A stretch of DNA of 64,000 nucleotides from Agapetus fuscipes (Eukaryota; Arthropoda; Insecta; Trichoptera; Glossosomatidae), in NCBI GenBank assembly GCA_951799405.1, contig OX637333.1, forward strand, positions 15,375,960 through 15,439,959. The letters run 5' to 3'. The position numbers were made by a program, and so were the translations under genes. Below the pieces are notes generated by a model, which was given only the letters and a program-made list of their open reading frames with translations, did not search any database and was not told the DNA's origin. Below, in pieces: positions 1-11,969 of this stretch; the first letter of the stretch is position 1; each line of letters opens with the position of its first letter.

Positions 1-540
1 AGGTCCTTGACGTTCACTTTAGTTGCCATTTTATTTTCAAAATTTACGTCAAAACAAAAATATTTTCAAATTTATTTAATACAAGTTTTGAGTTTTATAT
101 ATATAGCTGTTTTGAATACGTACTTTAGCAAAAATAATAATTTATCTGATTACACTGTGAGTAGGTACTGTCTTTTAATATTTATTTTTAATTCACCAAT
201 ATTTTTTTACATAATAATGTCTGATAGTACATAATTATTTATTTCGTCTCAAGTCTTTCAAACACACAGGTAGGTACTAAATGTACATTCACACACTTGT
301 AAACGAAGGGCAGTTATTCAAAAACTTTTTCTCGATGAATCTGGAACGTTCTTTTGTAATATTTTTCAAGATTTTTATTTATTTATTTTATTTTTTAATC
401 ACACACAATAATAAAAAAAAACTATGGTCCAATTTGATGACTTTCTCAATGCGGTAAAATAGTCATTATGTTATGTCCAGAATTATGTTCCATATGATGT
501 TCCAGAATTTTTTTTTGAACTTGCTTTTTGCGTCTTTTCT
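1..540. other. AT-rich sequence, nothing recognised
   Basis: Only AT-rich sequence with short chance frames. No motif, repeat end or splice-bounded coding segment could be supported. Confidence 0.5.
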
Positions 541-746
541 AATCTAATCTAATCTAAGCTGCAAAGATATATATCATTTAAGATTTATACTAAATGCATT
601 CCCACAAGCAGATATGTATAATTTCGCGCTAACACATGCCGCATGTGGACCTACAATATAAAACCCAATCTCAAATGAACATAAGCCTTGCAACTCTTGC
701 CGTCCTTCCCTGAAACAGGGGTGACATTGGCAAAGTGAACCAATTT
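541..746 (-). repeat. RTE 3'-tail repeat, solo copy
   Basis: On the minus strand it matches the ~250-bp tail seen at the 3' end of the RTE LINE copies, ending in a TTAGA microsatellite (541-556 read in reverse). Its 5' edge is cut at about 746. Confidence 0.8.
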
Positions 747-879
747 TTATATTATTTTCTTTTAACAAAAATTTATTTAAACACTTGTTTTCACAAAAGT
801 CAGTTCACACAAAGTTCAATTTGACTAAAGTTCATTTTAACACTATTTAATTTATTTTATTTATTTTTAGGAAGAAGAT

Positions 880-1391
880 CTTAATTTTTCTTGACAATTC
901 CGCACCTGACACCAATTGTTACGAAATTAGGGTTCAATTGTCTTTCCAAATTAAAAATACACAGGTCTCCTTTAAAACTTATTTATTTTACACTGTTACA
1001 ATATTTATTTTCACACTACTTTCTCGATTATTCTACTTGGTTTCGGTTCACTGATCAGATAGCTTCGATGTGGTTGTTAGTCGCTATGATACTGGCCCGC
1101 TCTGCAGGCCATTCGCACCTTTATACTCTGTAGAGCAGTATGATCTAGAACCAAAGTTGCTAGACGGTTCCAGAGTAATTATTACTTCTCGACTCTTCAC
1201 GTACTACCTAGAGATACAACCAAAATCCTACCTACAAATGTAATACAGTATTCCTATAATTATAACAAATACCTACTTAGCCTAGAGAATTCTACACTTA
1301 TACATAATTATCGATCTTACCTACCAATACTTTTGAGGATTCTTATAACTATAACTACCCATACTTATTTCAATATGTATATTTACATAAC
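880..1391 (-). mobile_element. Possible solo LTR with primer-binding site
   Basis: Read on the minus strand, the segment starts TGTTATGTAA and ends TTCGTAACA (about 1391 down to 919). It is followed by ATTGGTGTCAGGTGCGG, which looks like a primer-binding site of gypsy-type elements. No gag or pol remains next to it. Short imperfect ends make this tentative. Confidence 0.35.
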
Positions 1392-1471
1392 AATATGTAG
1401 TCAGTGACTATGCGAGTATTTTGTCCATACCACGTGTATGTGTGCTCGTCTTTATGCTTATACCAAGTATT

Positions 1472-2140
1472 TTATAGAAACATCCCATGCTCCACACACA
1501 TATCAACAAGCCGTCTCCCACTGCCATTGATAACACATCTTCCGTTTGGTCCTATTACCCTTTCATACTCTTCCTTTCTTCTAATCACCTTTTCTTCTTT
1601 GTCTTTCATTCTGATTTTATCGTCAAGCATATCCCAGAATTCATTTTTAATCTCCATACATTCTGAATCTACTGGCGCATAGCATGCTATCGGTAGAAAA
1701 TTCGTTCTGTCGTACTTGATCCTTACTAGGAGAATCCTCGGGGAGATCCTTTCATAATTCCTGATATAGCTCTTCACACATTTACTAACAATCACACCAA
1801 CACCCTGTCTAGGACATCCATCTTTCACACCTGAGTAAATAAACAAATTTCCATTACTTAGAACTTTCTCTCCTTCACCTTTCATTTTAGTTTCGGTCAC
1901 ACATAAAATTTTAATTTTTCTCTCATTCATCTCTTTCAATAGTTCTTCTTCCTTATTTTTCATACCTCTTACATTCAAAGTAGCAATATTCCATTCATCT
2001 CCTTTCTTACGTCTGCTTTTACCAGGCCACTGTGGTTTCCCACTGTACCTGGCAAAGCTTTTGGCAACCCTGCAGGGGCCATCTGACACTCCTCCAACAG
2101 TATGGCGACTGGGATTGTCAGCCCTAGTGCGCCTTCGCAT
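1472..2140 (-). pseudogene. RTE LINE endonuclease fragment
   Basis: Encodes an apurinic-type endonuclease N-terminus: WNIATLNVRGMKNKEEEL, VTETKMKGEG, GVGVIVSKCVKSYIRNYER, then PRILLVRIKYDR and ACYAPVDSE. Compared with the copy at 61551, the stretch holding the catalytic LLGDMNGW motif is missing and replaced by RRKEEYERV. The frame then stops near 1472 with no reverse transcriptase. It is a dead, 3'-truncated copy. Confidence 0.85.
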
Positions 2141-2700
2141 GACTATCTCATCGTTTTCCCACAGGAGCCCACATCACAGCACAGTGAACTAATGCCATAC
2201 TGACACAAGTTTGCACACAACTAAAAATATCCTGGTCAGCCAGGTGAAAGAAACACGTGGTCAAAGAAGTAAAAAAAGGCCACGAGATAAAAAATCAACA
2301 ATGAAGTTTAAAAGAGAACAAAAATGAAATAAAATAATACTACTGAATTTAAATAAGCAGCAAAAATAAATGACGCACAATACTTAACGAATTATGAGGT
2401 TAGGTTACCACGTGGCTATTTTCAATAAAGAAAAAAGCCTAAAAAACAACAAAAAACAGTGAATTATTACAAATTATCTTGTTATAAAGGTTAAAACTAA
2501 AACGCGGAACAAAATATATATTAAAGTTAGCGTTAAACACGAGAGAAGCGAAGAAAAAAATAGAATTTACAAATTAGATAACCACGTGTTCACACCACGT
2601 GGTTATTTCTGAAGAAAAAACGCGTAAATACAACAAAAACAATGAATTAATAACAATTCTCTTGTTTTATAACACGGCCACTAAACACGCGGAAGAAATT
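2141..2700 (-). repeat. Probable 5' UTR of the RTE copy with repeated CACGTG palindromes
   Basis: Upstream of the endonuclease frame, two diverged units about 175 bp apart (2404 and 2580) share CCACGTGG, an AACAAAAAACA-like run and TTATCTTGTT/TTCTCTTGTT. CACGTG occurs at 2254, 2409, 2583 and 2596. The last two form an 11-bp perfect hairpin (2578-2588 with 2596-2606). It may be the internal promoter of the LINE. Confidence 0.5.
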
Positions 2701-3046
2701 AAGGTACTTCAATCACAAAGTAATGCCTTTAAGTAATTTAAATTAATAAAAAACACGAAGCAGCGTTGGACAGGTCCGCACGCCACGGCAGCTGGATGAG
2801 AAGTGAGTTTTGTAATTAGTAAATTACCAAAGGGGAGTAGAAAAACAAATTTTATCAACGTTATCATATAGAATAGTGATTTAAGTGAAATATTGTTCCA
2901 TGCTCTACAACCCATTTAATCTATTTTGTTGGCACGTTTAGAAAATACCCAGTTTGACATTTATATGGATTTTTTCCCAATGAGGTAACACACCTGTTGA
3001 CAGTTGGAAGGTTACCGATAGACTTAATTTGGATTTTTGTGTGATG

Positions 3047-3209
3047 AGTGGGGTAGCGTAGTAGGACACCCTCCTGGTTGAAGGACCTCCACGAGGCCAC
3101 GCCAGGAGCAGTGAAGTGGATCTACGCCTCTGACGCGGCCCAACGGCCAAGTGATTTGCTGTGCTTGCCGGCCATACGCAAAGTAAAGTAAAGTAAGTAG
3201 TGGGGTAGC
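3047..3209. mobile_element. 141-bp insertion with 11-bp target duplication
   Basis: Sequence 3058-3198 is flanked by AGTGGGGTAGC on both sides (3047-3057, 3199-3209). It is GC-rich, unlike its surroundings, and ends in AAAGT repeats (AAAGTAAAGTAAAGTA), so it looks like a short retroposed LINE or SINE 3' end. The family was not recognised. Confidence 0.75.
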
Positions 3210-3480
3210 AAATTTCTAATTCTCCAAGGGTTGATTTCTTAGCCCATCCAGTTCTATATATCCATGACGTGACGTCCACATTTGAACAAGCTGAACAATA
3301 TTGTGTCGTCACTCGGCCGGGTTGCTAGGGAAAAACATACAAGTATTTTGTTATTGGTTATTTACTTGACCTATGTGTTGGTGTGAATTTTTAACTAACA
3401 GATTGATATGCAGCTGACCACCCATACAAAAAAAAATATTAGCTGCAGGGTTATGTGAATTTGAGATTTTAATATAAAAA
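3210..3480. other. Intergenic, one short dispersed repeat
   Basis: About 3285-3355 resembles 17305-17385 inside the Harbinger intron (shared ATATTGTGTCGTCAC and GGGTTGCTA). No other feature is seen. Confidence 0.45.
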
Positions 3481-3861
3481 TAAAAAGAAAGCTTAGGGCA
3501 CACCTTCCTCCAATCAACAACCTCCTTTTAAGAAATGTATCGAAAGATCGCGATTTTTATATAAACTGTGCAACTTATGATATTTTTTCCCCCATAAAGA
3601 TGCAAGAAGAGCAAAATTTATTATTAATAGGAATAATACTTATGTAATTACCTACACAATCTAACATTTTGAAAAAAATTCTATGGGCACAACCCCTACA
3701 AATTGACTGCCTCCGTTTTCGCAATTTTCATACAAACTGTGCAGCTTAAGATATTTTTTTCCCCAAGAAGATGCAAGAAGGGCAAAATTTATTATTAATA
3801 GGAATAATACTTTGTAAATACCTACAAAATACAATATATTGAAAAAAAATCTATCGGCCAC

Positions 3862-4920
3862 AAGGGTGTGAGGCAAGGATGTGTGATGAGTTCATGGCTA
3901 TTTGGTCATGGACAAGTGTGTCAGAGATGCTAGTCTTAATGATTGTGGGTTGATGATAGGAGAGAGCAAAGTGAGTGTTCTACTGTATGCAGATGATGCA
4001 GTTCTTGTATCTGATTCAGCAGTAGAATTGCAAACAATGCTCTCTAGATTGAATTAAGCTTTGTTAGGTAACCATTTAAAGTTGAATGCAAGTAAGACGA
4101 AAGTATTGATTTTTGAAAAAGATGATGAAAATATGAATTATGAACTTAAAATTAATGGAATGAATGTTGATGTCGTAAATGAGTTTGTATACCTGGGAAG
4201 TAAGTTTGAAAAAGATGGAAGAATGTCTGGTGAATTTGAAAGAAGAATAATGAAAGGCAGGTGTGTACTGGGTGCGACCGCTTGCATCGCCAGGAACCAA
4301 AATCTCTCAAAAAATGTTAGATTAGCGGTGCACGGTGGTATACTAGTGCCCACCTTGATGTATGGAAGTGAAGCCTGGACGGTGAGTGAAAGGGAAATTA
4401 GTAAAGTCCATACAGTAGAAATGGACTATCGAAGAAGTATGATTGGGAAAAAACGAAGTGACAGGGTGAGGAATGATTTTGTAAGACAAGAATGTGGTGT
4501 AAGGGAAAGTGTGAAAGTGAAGATTAAAAGAAGTATGTTAAGATGGTTCGGGCACACGGAGAGAATGAGTGATGAAAGATTGACGAAGAAAGTATGTGTT
4601 GCTAGAATAGATGTATGTCGTGGAAGAGGAAGACCGAGAAAGGTATGGATGGACCAAATTTTCGAAATAGCGAGTGAATGGGATATCCAGAGTCATAATA
4701 AAAGAAGAGCTTTTATGAAAAAGGTTATGACTCTGGATGAAATAAAATAAGTACGCAAGGACAGGAAGAAGTGGCGGCTAATCTGCAATGCTGATTTGTA
4801 ATGTTGGTTTATTAGTTGGCTACATTTTTTGCATAAGAAATTTTTGACTTTTTTTGTATAGATTTATTTTTAAGGTTTTGTTGTTTTTTTTTGTATACTT
4901 AAATGTTATTTATTACTCGT
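3862..4920 (+). pseudogene. RTE LINE, 5'-truncated reverse transcriptase
   Basis: Starts inside the reverse transcriptase at KGVRQGCVMS, includes the catalytic LLYADDAVLV (about 3978), and after an in-frame stop near 4055 continues from LGNHLKLNASKTKVLIF to the C-terminus. The latter carries a zinc-less helical region with [20 protein letters not shown] and TLDEIK. The element then enters its 3' UTR and tail. Lesions: the 5' truncation, a frame break near YLF/GHGQV and the stop. Confidence 0.85.
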
Positions 4921-5180
4921 ATTCCTTGACTTATAGGTTGGTATGAGGCTGACCACACATACTGTAAAAAATGGTTCACTTTGCCAATGTCACCCCTGTT
5001 TCAGGGAATGTCGGCAAGAGTTGCAGGGCTTATGTTCATTTGAGTTTGGATTTTATTTGTAAGTACCCAATCAGCATTTGTAAGCGCGAACTACACGTGT
5101 TTGTTTGAGGGCATACATCTGAGAACTTTAAATGAATATATCCTTGCAACTAAGATTATAGATAGATAGATTATAGATTA
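4921..5180 (+). repeat. 3' tail of the RTE LINE at 3862
   Basis: Begins CCTTGACTTATAGGTTGG, contains AATGTCACCCCTGTTTCAGG and GTAAGCGCGAACT, and ends in GATTATAGATAGAT microsatellite. This module closes all four RTE copies here that keep a 3' end, and also occurs alone many times. Confidence 0.9.
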
Positions 5181-5459
5181 TAGACCTACCGAAGAATCGC
5201 AATTTTCATACAAACTGTGCAGCTTTAGATATTTTTTTCCCCAAGAAGATGCAAGAAGGGCAAAATTTATTATAAAGTGGAATAATACTTATGTAATTAC
5301 CAACAAAATACAAAATTTTGAAAAAAATTATATGGGCACAACCCCCTCAAATTGACTGCCTCCTTTTTCAAAATGTACCTACCGAAAAATCGAAATTTTC
5401 ATACAAACTGTGCAGCTTTAGATATTTTTTTCCCCAAGAAGATGCAAGAAGGGCAAAAT

Positions 5460-5512
5460 CTATGTATCTATCTATCTATCTACTATCTATCTATCTATAT
5501 ATCTATCTATCT

Positions 5513-5556
<44 letters not shown>

Positions 5557-5576
5557 CTTCTATCTATCTATCTACT
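5460..5576. repeat. TATC microsatellite
   Basis: About 115 bp of ATCT/TATC repeats with a few interruptions, directly following the 185-bp array. Confidence 0.95.
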
Positions 5577-5945
5577 ACTTTATAAAAAGCAACGGCCTCC
5601 CCATACAAAATAAATGTGCGTTAATGGATGAAGAACTGAAGAACTCCTGTACAGATGTTCATCATATTCACACTAAATATTATTCAGAACTTTGGACGTG
5701 CCTGTCTTTTATCAAAAGTCTTAAAAATGATGTTGTTTTAGTTAATAAATACGATCGATTTAAACACCTTTTTATGTAAAACCTATGCGTGAAACGAAAC
5801 TCATTTTGACATTCGAATTTCAAATAAATTCTCAGCATTTGGCTTCAAGTCTCCATCCAAGTCGAAAAATTTTCCTTTGAATTCTGTTGAGTACCTACCT
5901 ATATTCTTTATTTATTTCAAAATATACTTCAACCAGTTATACCAT
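5577..5945. other. No gene recognised
   Basis: A short open frame runs out of the microsatellite but shows no family motif. Nothing else is supported. Confidence 0.5.
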
Positions 5946-6091
5946 GTATTTTTACTTTCTTGCTATAGCTGAAGGCTATAAAGAAAGTATTGATTTGGTG
6001 TGAAAATTTGTTGTCGAGGTTTTCACGGAAATGAGTTGTCCTGGTGCAGGACATGCCAAAAAACACTATCTTTCAACAACGTCCGTCTGTA

Positions 6092-6097
<6 letters not shown>

Positions 6098-6165
<68 letters not shown>
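6098..6165. repeat. GT microsatellite
   Basis: About 33 GT units inside the hairpin element, at the position where sister copies carry GT or CCGT repeats. Confidence 0.97.
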
Positions 6166-6166
<1 letters not shown>

Positions 6167-7202
6167 ATGAGTGTCACTTTCCAAAGTATTAGACCTAGAG
6201 ATACCAAATTTCGCTACATCAACTTTTTTGGACATGTATTAAGTATAAATAACACGGCATTACACCAACTTGAAAATTCAAGATGGCTGCGATACAAAAG
6301 AAACATAAAATTTCATTTTTCTCAAAAACGGCTCGAAGAATTTTTTTCAAATTTTCAGAATTGCCACAAATTAATTTTTTACTTAATAAAATAGTTATGA
6401 CAACACTCTTGCTAATCTGTGTCTATGGGCTGCGATATGAAAAAAACAAACAATTGTGATTTTCTCGAAAGTCACGGGGTTAACAAAAATATAATGTTCT
6501 ACAATATTATCAACAACATAAATTTCTACAAAAATAATTTTTTTTTTTTTAAAAATAAATATAAAGCACCGTTTACACGACCTGAAATTTTAAATCGAAA
6601 ATATTACAAAAACCCATTAAAATACAAAATATTTAAATTTGTTTTAGATTTGATAGAAAGAATAAGTTTATCACTTTAATTCATAGTAATTTTTTTTTTA
6701 CTTTTTTGAAAATGCAAGATGGCTTCCAAAGAGCTGAAAATTTTATATGCGATTTTCTCAAAAACGGCTTTTTCTCAAATTTTCTGTGAATCCGTTTATA
6801 AAATAGTGCTATTTAAGGATTATAATCATTGCTTAATCATAATCTTGGTTTAGGGAGTTTCCATACAAAAGAAAAAAAAAATTGAAAAATTCTCGGCAGT
6901 TAGAGGGTTAATAAAAAAATAATCTTCTGCAAATGTAAGTAAATATTGATAACTTATATATTGCCATCATTATTTTTTCCAAAAAGTGAGTTGGAAGTAT
7001 AGCCGCCATATAAAGTGAAAATTTTCCATACAAAATGTATTAGCAATTTTCTTGGTAGTCAAAGGGTTAAAATTAGATAAAAGGCTACGGTTCTTAAAAT
7101 TTTATACATACCAATAATAATCAGTCGTTCCTGTTTCAAAATATAACTAAAAAGTTTACCCACCATACAAAGTCCTAGTTTGCATACAAAAGGGTTCAAT
7201 GA

Positions 7203-7480
7203 CGATCTATAATAATCTAGATTCTAGATTCTACAATCTAAGTTGCAAAAATATATTAAAATTGTAAACTCAAATCAAATGCATGCCCACAAACAGACAC
7301 GTGTAAATTTGCGCTTAAAAACGCTGAATGTGTACTTACAAATTAAAACCAAATCTCAAATGAACATAAAACCTGCAACTCTTGCCGACCTTCCTTGAAA
7401 CAGGGGTGACATTGACAAAGTGAATTATTTTTTACACTATGGGTGGTCAGCTTTATACCAACCTAAAAGTCAAGGATCTT
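7203..7480 (-). repeat. RTE 3'-tail repeat inside hairpin element copy 1
   Basis: A full-length tail in minus orientation. The same insertion at the same place is present in copy 2 (9066-9338), so it predates their duplication. Confidence 0.85.
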
Positions 7481-7620
7481 TCTTTTGTGATTGGCGCTTT
7501 TTCCAGAGAAGACCAACCTCTCAGAGGGCTCTTGAGGTGTAATTCACACAAAACCGCGCTCAACAAATAAATCAACCAAATATTTATATTCATTTAAGTA
7601 TTTATATGGCTATATACATA
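7481..7620 (+). repeat. SINE-1 3' part
   Basis: Matches the 3' half of SINE-1: GGCGCTTT, AGAAGACCAACCTC, AGAGGGCTCTTGAGG and GCGCTCAACAAATAAATC. The tRNA-like head is absent. Confidence 0.75.
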
Positions 7621-7892
7621 CATATTGTACGAGTATGCAGGTACACACCGCGGTGGAATAAAATTGATTTATTTTGATATATTATATTTTTATTGAAACG
7701 GTATAAGCTGGTAAATGATTCTAGCTTTACATGCGTCATACAGTGGGTTAATTTTTGCAAGAAAGTCGAGTACAGATTCTGTGCAATTTATTTAAATTTT
7801 ATTTTATAAATTTTTGTATGTTACTACCCCATGACATGAATTGATGCTAATTATGTATTTTTGTTTGAAAAATAATGGATGTTAAATTATTT

Positions 7893-9653
7893 CATTTTTT
7901 ACTTGCTTGCTATAGCTGAAGGCTATAAAGAAAGTTTTGATTTGGTGGGAATTTTTTTTTTCGAGGTTTTGACGGAAATGAGTTGTCCTGGTGCAGGACA
8001 TGCCAAAAAACACTATCTTTCAAAAACGTCCGTCTGTATGTGTGTGTGTGTGTGTGTCACTTTCCAAAGTATTAGACCTAGAGATACCAAATTTTGGCTA
8101 CATCAACTTTTTTAGACATGTATTAAGTATGAATAACATGGCATTAACCAACTTGAAAGTTCAAGATGGCTGCCGTACAAAAAAAACATAAAATTGCACT
8201 TTTCTCAAAAACGGCTCGAAGAATTTTTCTTAAATTTTCAGAGTTGCCATTAATTACTTTAACTTAATAAATTAGTTATGGCAACATGCTTACTAATCTG
8301 TGTCTATGGGTTGCCATATGAAAAAAACAAACGATTGTGATTTTCTCGAAAGTTAAGTGGTCAACAAAAATATAAAGTTCTACAAATATTATGGAAACAT
8401 TAATTTTTACACAATAATTTTTTTTTTTTTAAAAAATAAATATAAAGCACCGTTTACACGACCTGAAATTTTAAATCGAAAATATTACAAAACCCCATTA
8501 GAATGCAAGATATTTAAATTTGTTTTAGATTTGATAGAAAAAATAAGTTTTTTACTTTAAATCGTAATCATTTTTTTTTTACTTTTTTTAAAATTCAAGA
8601 TAGCTTCCGAAGAGCTGAAAATTTTAAATGCGATTTTTCAAAAACGGCTCTAAACGATTTTTCTTAAATTTTCTGTAAATCCTTTTATAAAATAGTGCTA
8701 TCTAACTCATGATCTTTATTTAGGGAGTTGCGATACAAAAGAAAAACAATATTGAAAAATTCTCGGCAGTTAGAGGGTTAATAAAAAAATAATCTTTGAC
8801 AAATGGAAGTAAATAATCATGACTTATATATTGCCATCATTATTTTTTCCAAAAAGTGAATTAGAAGTAAAGCCGCCATACAAAGTGAAAATTCAAAATT
8901 TATTAGCAATTTTCTTGGTAGTCAATGGGTTAAAAATAGATAAAAGGCTGCGATTCTTAAAATTTTATAAATACCAATAATAATCAGTCGTTACTTTTTC
9001 AAAACATAACTAAAAAGTTAACCCACCATACAAAGTCCTAGTTTGCATACAAAAGGGTTCAATGACCATCTATAATAATCTAGATTCAAGATTCTAAAAT
9101 CTAAGTTGCAAAGATATATTAAAATTAAAAACTCATATTAAATGCATGCTCACGAATAGACACGTGTAAATTCGCGCTTAAAAACGCTGAATGTGTACTT
9201 ACAAATTAAAACCAAATCTCAAATGAACATAAAACCTGCAACTCTTGCCGACCTTCCTTGAAACAGGGGTGACATTGACAAAGTGAATTATTTTTTACAT
9301 TATGGGTGGTCAGCTTTATACCAACCTATAAGACAAGGATCTTTCTTGTGTAATTGGCGCTTTTTCCAAAGAAGACCAACCTCGCAGAGGGCTCTTGAGG
9401 TGTGATTCACACAAAACGGTGCTCAACGAATAAATCAACCAAATATTTATATTCATTTAAGTATTTATATGACTATATCCATATTGTACGAGTATGCAGG
9501 TACACACCGCGGTGGAATAAAATTGATTAATTATTGATATATTATATTTTTATTGAAACGGCATAAGCTGGTAGATGATTCTAGCTTCACATACGTCATA
9601 CAGTGGGTTAATTTTTGCAAGAACGTCGAGTACAGATTCTGTGCAATTTATTA
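7893..9653 (+). mobile_element. Terminal-hairpin non-coding element, copy 2
   Basis: Same structure as copy 1 (hairpin at 7899-7935, GT run at 8038-8057, AAACGGCT units, embedded RTE tail at 9066-9338 and SINE-1 part at 9340-9480, end TCTGTGCAATTTATT). The shared embedded insertions show that copies 1 and 2 arose by tandem duplication of about 1.9 kb. The GT run is much shorter than in copy 1. Confidence 0.72.
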
Positions 9654-9657
9654 ATTA

Positions 9658-9846
9658 ATGTGGAGATATTTTAAATTTTCCCGCTTGTTTTGTTTAACTG
9701 TTCCCGGGGGCTATCTTTCATATCCGGAGACGGTTTTCATTAATTATTCCATTTTTAATTCATGTAGGGATATTTTGAATTTCCCGCTTGTTTTTTTAAC
9801 TGTTTCCGGGGGCTATCTTTCATATCCGAAGGCGGTTTTCAGAGGT
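9658..9846. repeat. Two-unit tandem repeat, ~108 bp
   Basis: Two copies of a segment with TTTCCCGCTTGTTTT, CCGGGGGCTATCTTTCATAT and GGCGGTTTTC/GACGGTTTTC. No function is apparent. Confidence 0.85.
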
Positions 9847-10100
9847 CCCGTGAGGAGTACATAGAATTCAACCTAACCTAAAAATAACACGAGCAATAGG
9901 CGTTTAGGCTCAGTTTACACCCACGAAATTTTTTTGAATAAGTTTCGATAGTGTTTTCAAGCAAGATGGCCTCTCCGAAGTGACAGATGTCGGCAATTTT
10001 GATATTATGATGATTGTCAGACATTTCCCCTTCGGAGTCAAAGACAATAATGCTTCGGACTCGAAAATTTTGGTAGGTATTTAAAAGAAATTGTTTATTT

Positions 10101-10352
10101 AATCTAATCTAATCTAAGTTGCAAAGATATGTTACATTGGAGATTCATATTACATGCATTCTCACAACCAGACATGTACAAGTTCGCGCTTGCACATGCC
10201 TCATGTGAACCTACAGCATAAAAAACCAAATCTCAAATGGACATACACCCTGCAACTCTTGCCGTCCTTCCCTGAGACAGGGGTGACATTGGCAAAGTGA
10301 ACCATTTTTACAGCATGGGTGGTCAGCCGCATACCAACCTATAAGTCAAGGA
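10101..10352 (-). repeat. 3' tail of the RTE copy at 10455
   Basis: Tail module ending in (TTAGA)n at 10101-10115, of the variant with TTGTGAGAATGCATG-like sequence. The 3' UTR between stop and tail differs from that of the 52-kb and 60-kb copies, so this is another subfamily. Confidence 0.9.
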
Positions 10353-11969
10353 ACACACACACACGACAAATTACATTTTATACATCACTAAATAATAATA
10401 TCCAAATACAAAATATCCATTTACAAATAAAAACAAATTCCAATTTAATAAACCCTAGCCGCCAACATTACAGATCAACCGCCATTTCTTTCTGTCCTTA
10501 CATACTTCTTTCATTTCCTCCAGAGTCATAATTTTCTTCATACAGGCTCTTCTTTTATTATGACTCTGGATATTCCATTCATTCGCAATTTCGGATATTT
10601 GGTCCATCCATACCTTTCTCGGTCTTCCTCTACCACGACATCCATCTATTCTACCAACATATACTTTCTTCGTCAGTCTTTCCTCATTCATTCTTTCCAT
10701 ATGCCCAAACCATCTTAACAAACTTCTTTTAATCTTCACTTTCACACTTTCTCTTGCACCACATTCTTCTCTTACAAAATCATTCCTCACTCTGTCACTC
10801 CGTTTTTTCCCAATCATACTTCTTAGAAAGTCCATTTCAACAGTATGGACTTTACTAATTTCACTTTCATTCACCGTCCAGGCTTCACTACCATACATCA
10901 AGGTGGGTAAAAGTATGCCACTGTGTACCGCCAATCGAGCATTTTTAGATATGTTTTGATTTTTGGCGATACAAGCTGTGGCACCCAGTACACACCTGCC
11001 CTTCATTACTCTTCTTTCAAGTTCACCTGTCATTCTTCCATCTTTTTCAAACTTACTTCCCAAATATACAAACTCATTTACCACATCAACATTCATTCCG
11101 TTTATTCTAAATTCAAAGTTCGTATTTTCTTCATTTCTTTAAAAAATCAAAACTTTCGTCTTACTTGCATTCAATTTTAAATAATTACCTAGCAGAGCTT
11201 CGTTCAGTCTAGAGAGCATCGTTTGCAATTCTACTGCTGAGTCCGATACAAGAACAGCATCATCCGCGTACAGTAGAACACTCACTTTGCTCTCTCCTAT
11301 CATTAATCCACAATCATCAAGTCTAGCATCTCGAACACACTTGTCCATGACTATGTTAAATAGCCATGGGCTCATCACACATCCTTGCCTTACACCCTTA
11401 AAAACTTCAAACCATTCACTATACTCATCATCAATACGAACACATGCCATACTATTTTCATAGTTAGCAAGTACCGCATTCAAGAGAGCCCCATTCACTC
11501 CATATGCTTTCAAAACATCCCACAACATACCTCTGTCTACTGAGTCAAAAGCTTTTTCCAGATCCACAAAGGCCGTAAACAGCTTTTCCCTCACCGACAG
11601 TTGTTTTTCAACAAGTTGTCGTAGAGTAAAAATCTGATCAATACAGCCTCTACCGGCCATAAAACCGGACTGTACATCGGAAATCTTTTCACTAGTAGTC
11701 AGAATCACATTCTTAATAATAACCTTACAGAAGACTTTCCCTGGTATACTGAGTAGACTGATTGGTCTGAAGTTCTGACAGTCTTTTTTGTCCCCTTTAC
11801 CTCTGTAAATAGGAACAATGACTGCTTTCCTCCAGTCCATCGGTACCACTCCTGCATTTACACAAAGTTTACATAGTTCAAACATCCATTCTACAACACA
11901 TTCACCACCTGCTTTCAACATTTCACCATTTATTCCATCAAACCCAGCAGACTTTCCATTCTTCAAACA

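Larger units (their letters stand above)
3485..5460. repeat. ~185-bp tandem array interrupted by a LINE
   Basis: Units contain CATACAAACTGTGCAGC, ATATTTTTTTCCCC, AGATGCAAGAAGGGC and TATGGGCACAACCCC. Units are seen at about 3520-3690, 3695-3861, 5190-5375 and 5377-5460. An RTE LINE occupies 3862-5190. The last unit runs directly into a TATC microsatellite at 5460. Confidence 0.8.
5946..7797 (+). mobile_element. Terminal-hairpin non-coding element, copy 1
   Basis: Starts with a hairpin (ACTTTCTTGCTATAGC / GGCTATAAAGAAAGT, loop TGAA, about 5953-5987). It then has GAAATGAGTTGTCCTGG and GCAGGACATGCC, then a GT microsatellite (6098-6165), then diverged ~420-bp internal units with AAGATGGCT and TCTCAAAAACGGCT, and ends TCTGTGCAATTTATT. 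No long coding frame beyond the microsatellite shadow. It carries an embedded RTE tail (7203-7480) and a SINE-1 3' part. Confidence 0.72.

Noticed and set aside
5318..5779. 153-codon frame with a Tyr/Leu/Ser/Ile-rich centre
   Set aside because: The centre is the TATC microsatellite and the flank is the 185-bp array; no independent coding evidence.
6023..6394. Thr/His and Val/Cys repeat proteins
   Set aside because: Translations of the GT microsatellite in a non-coding element.
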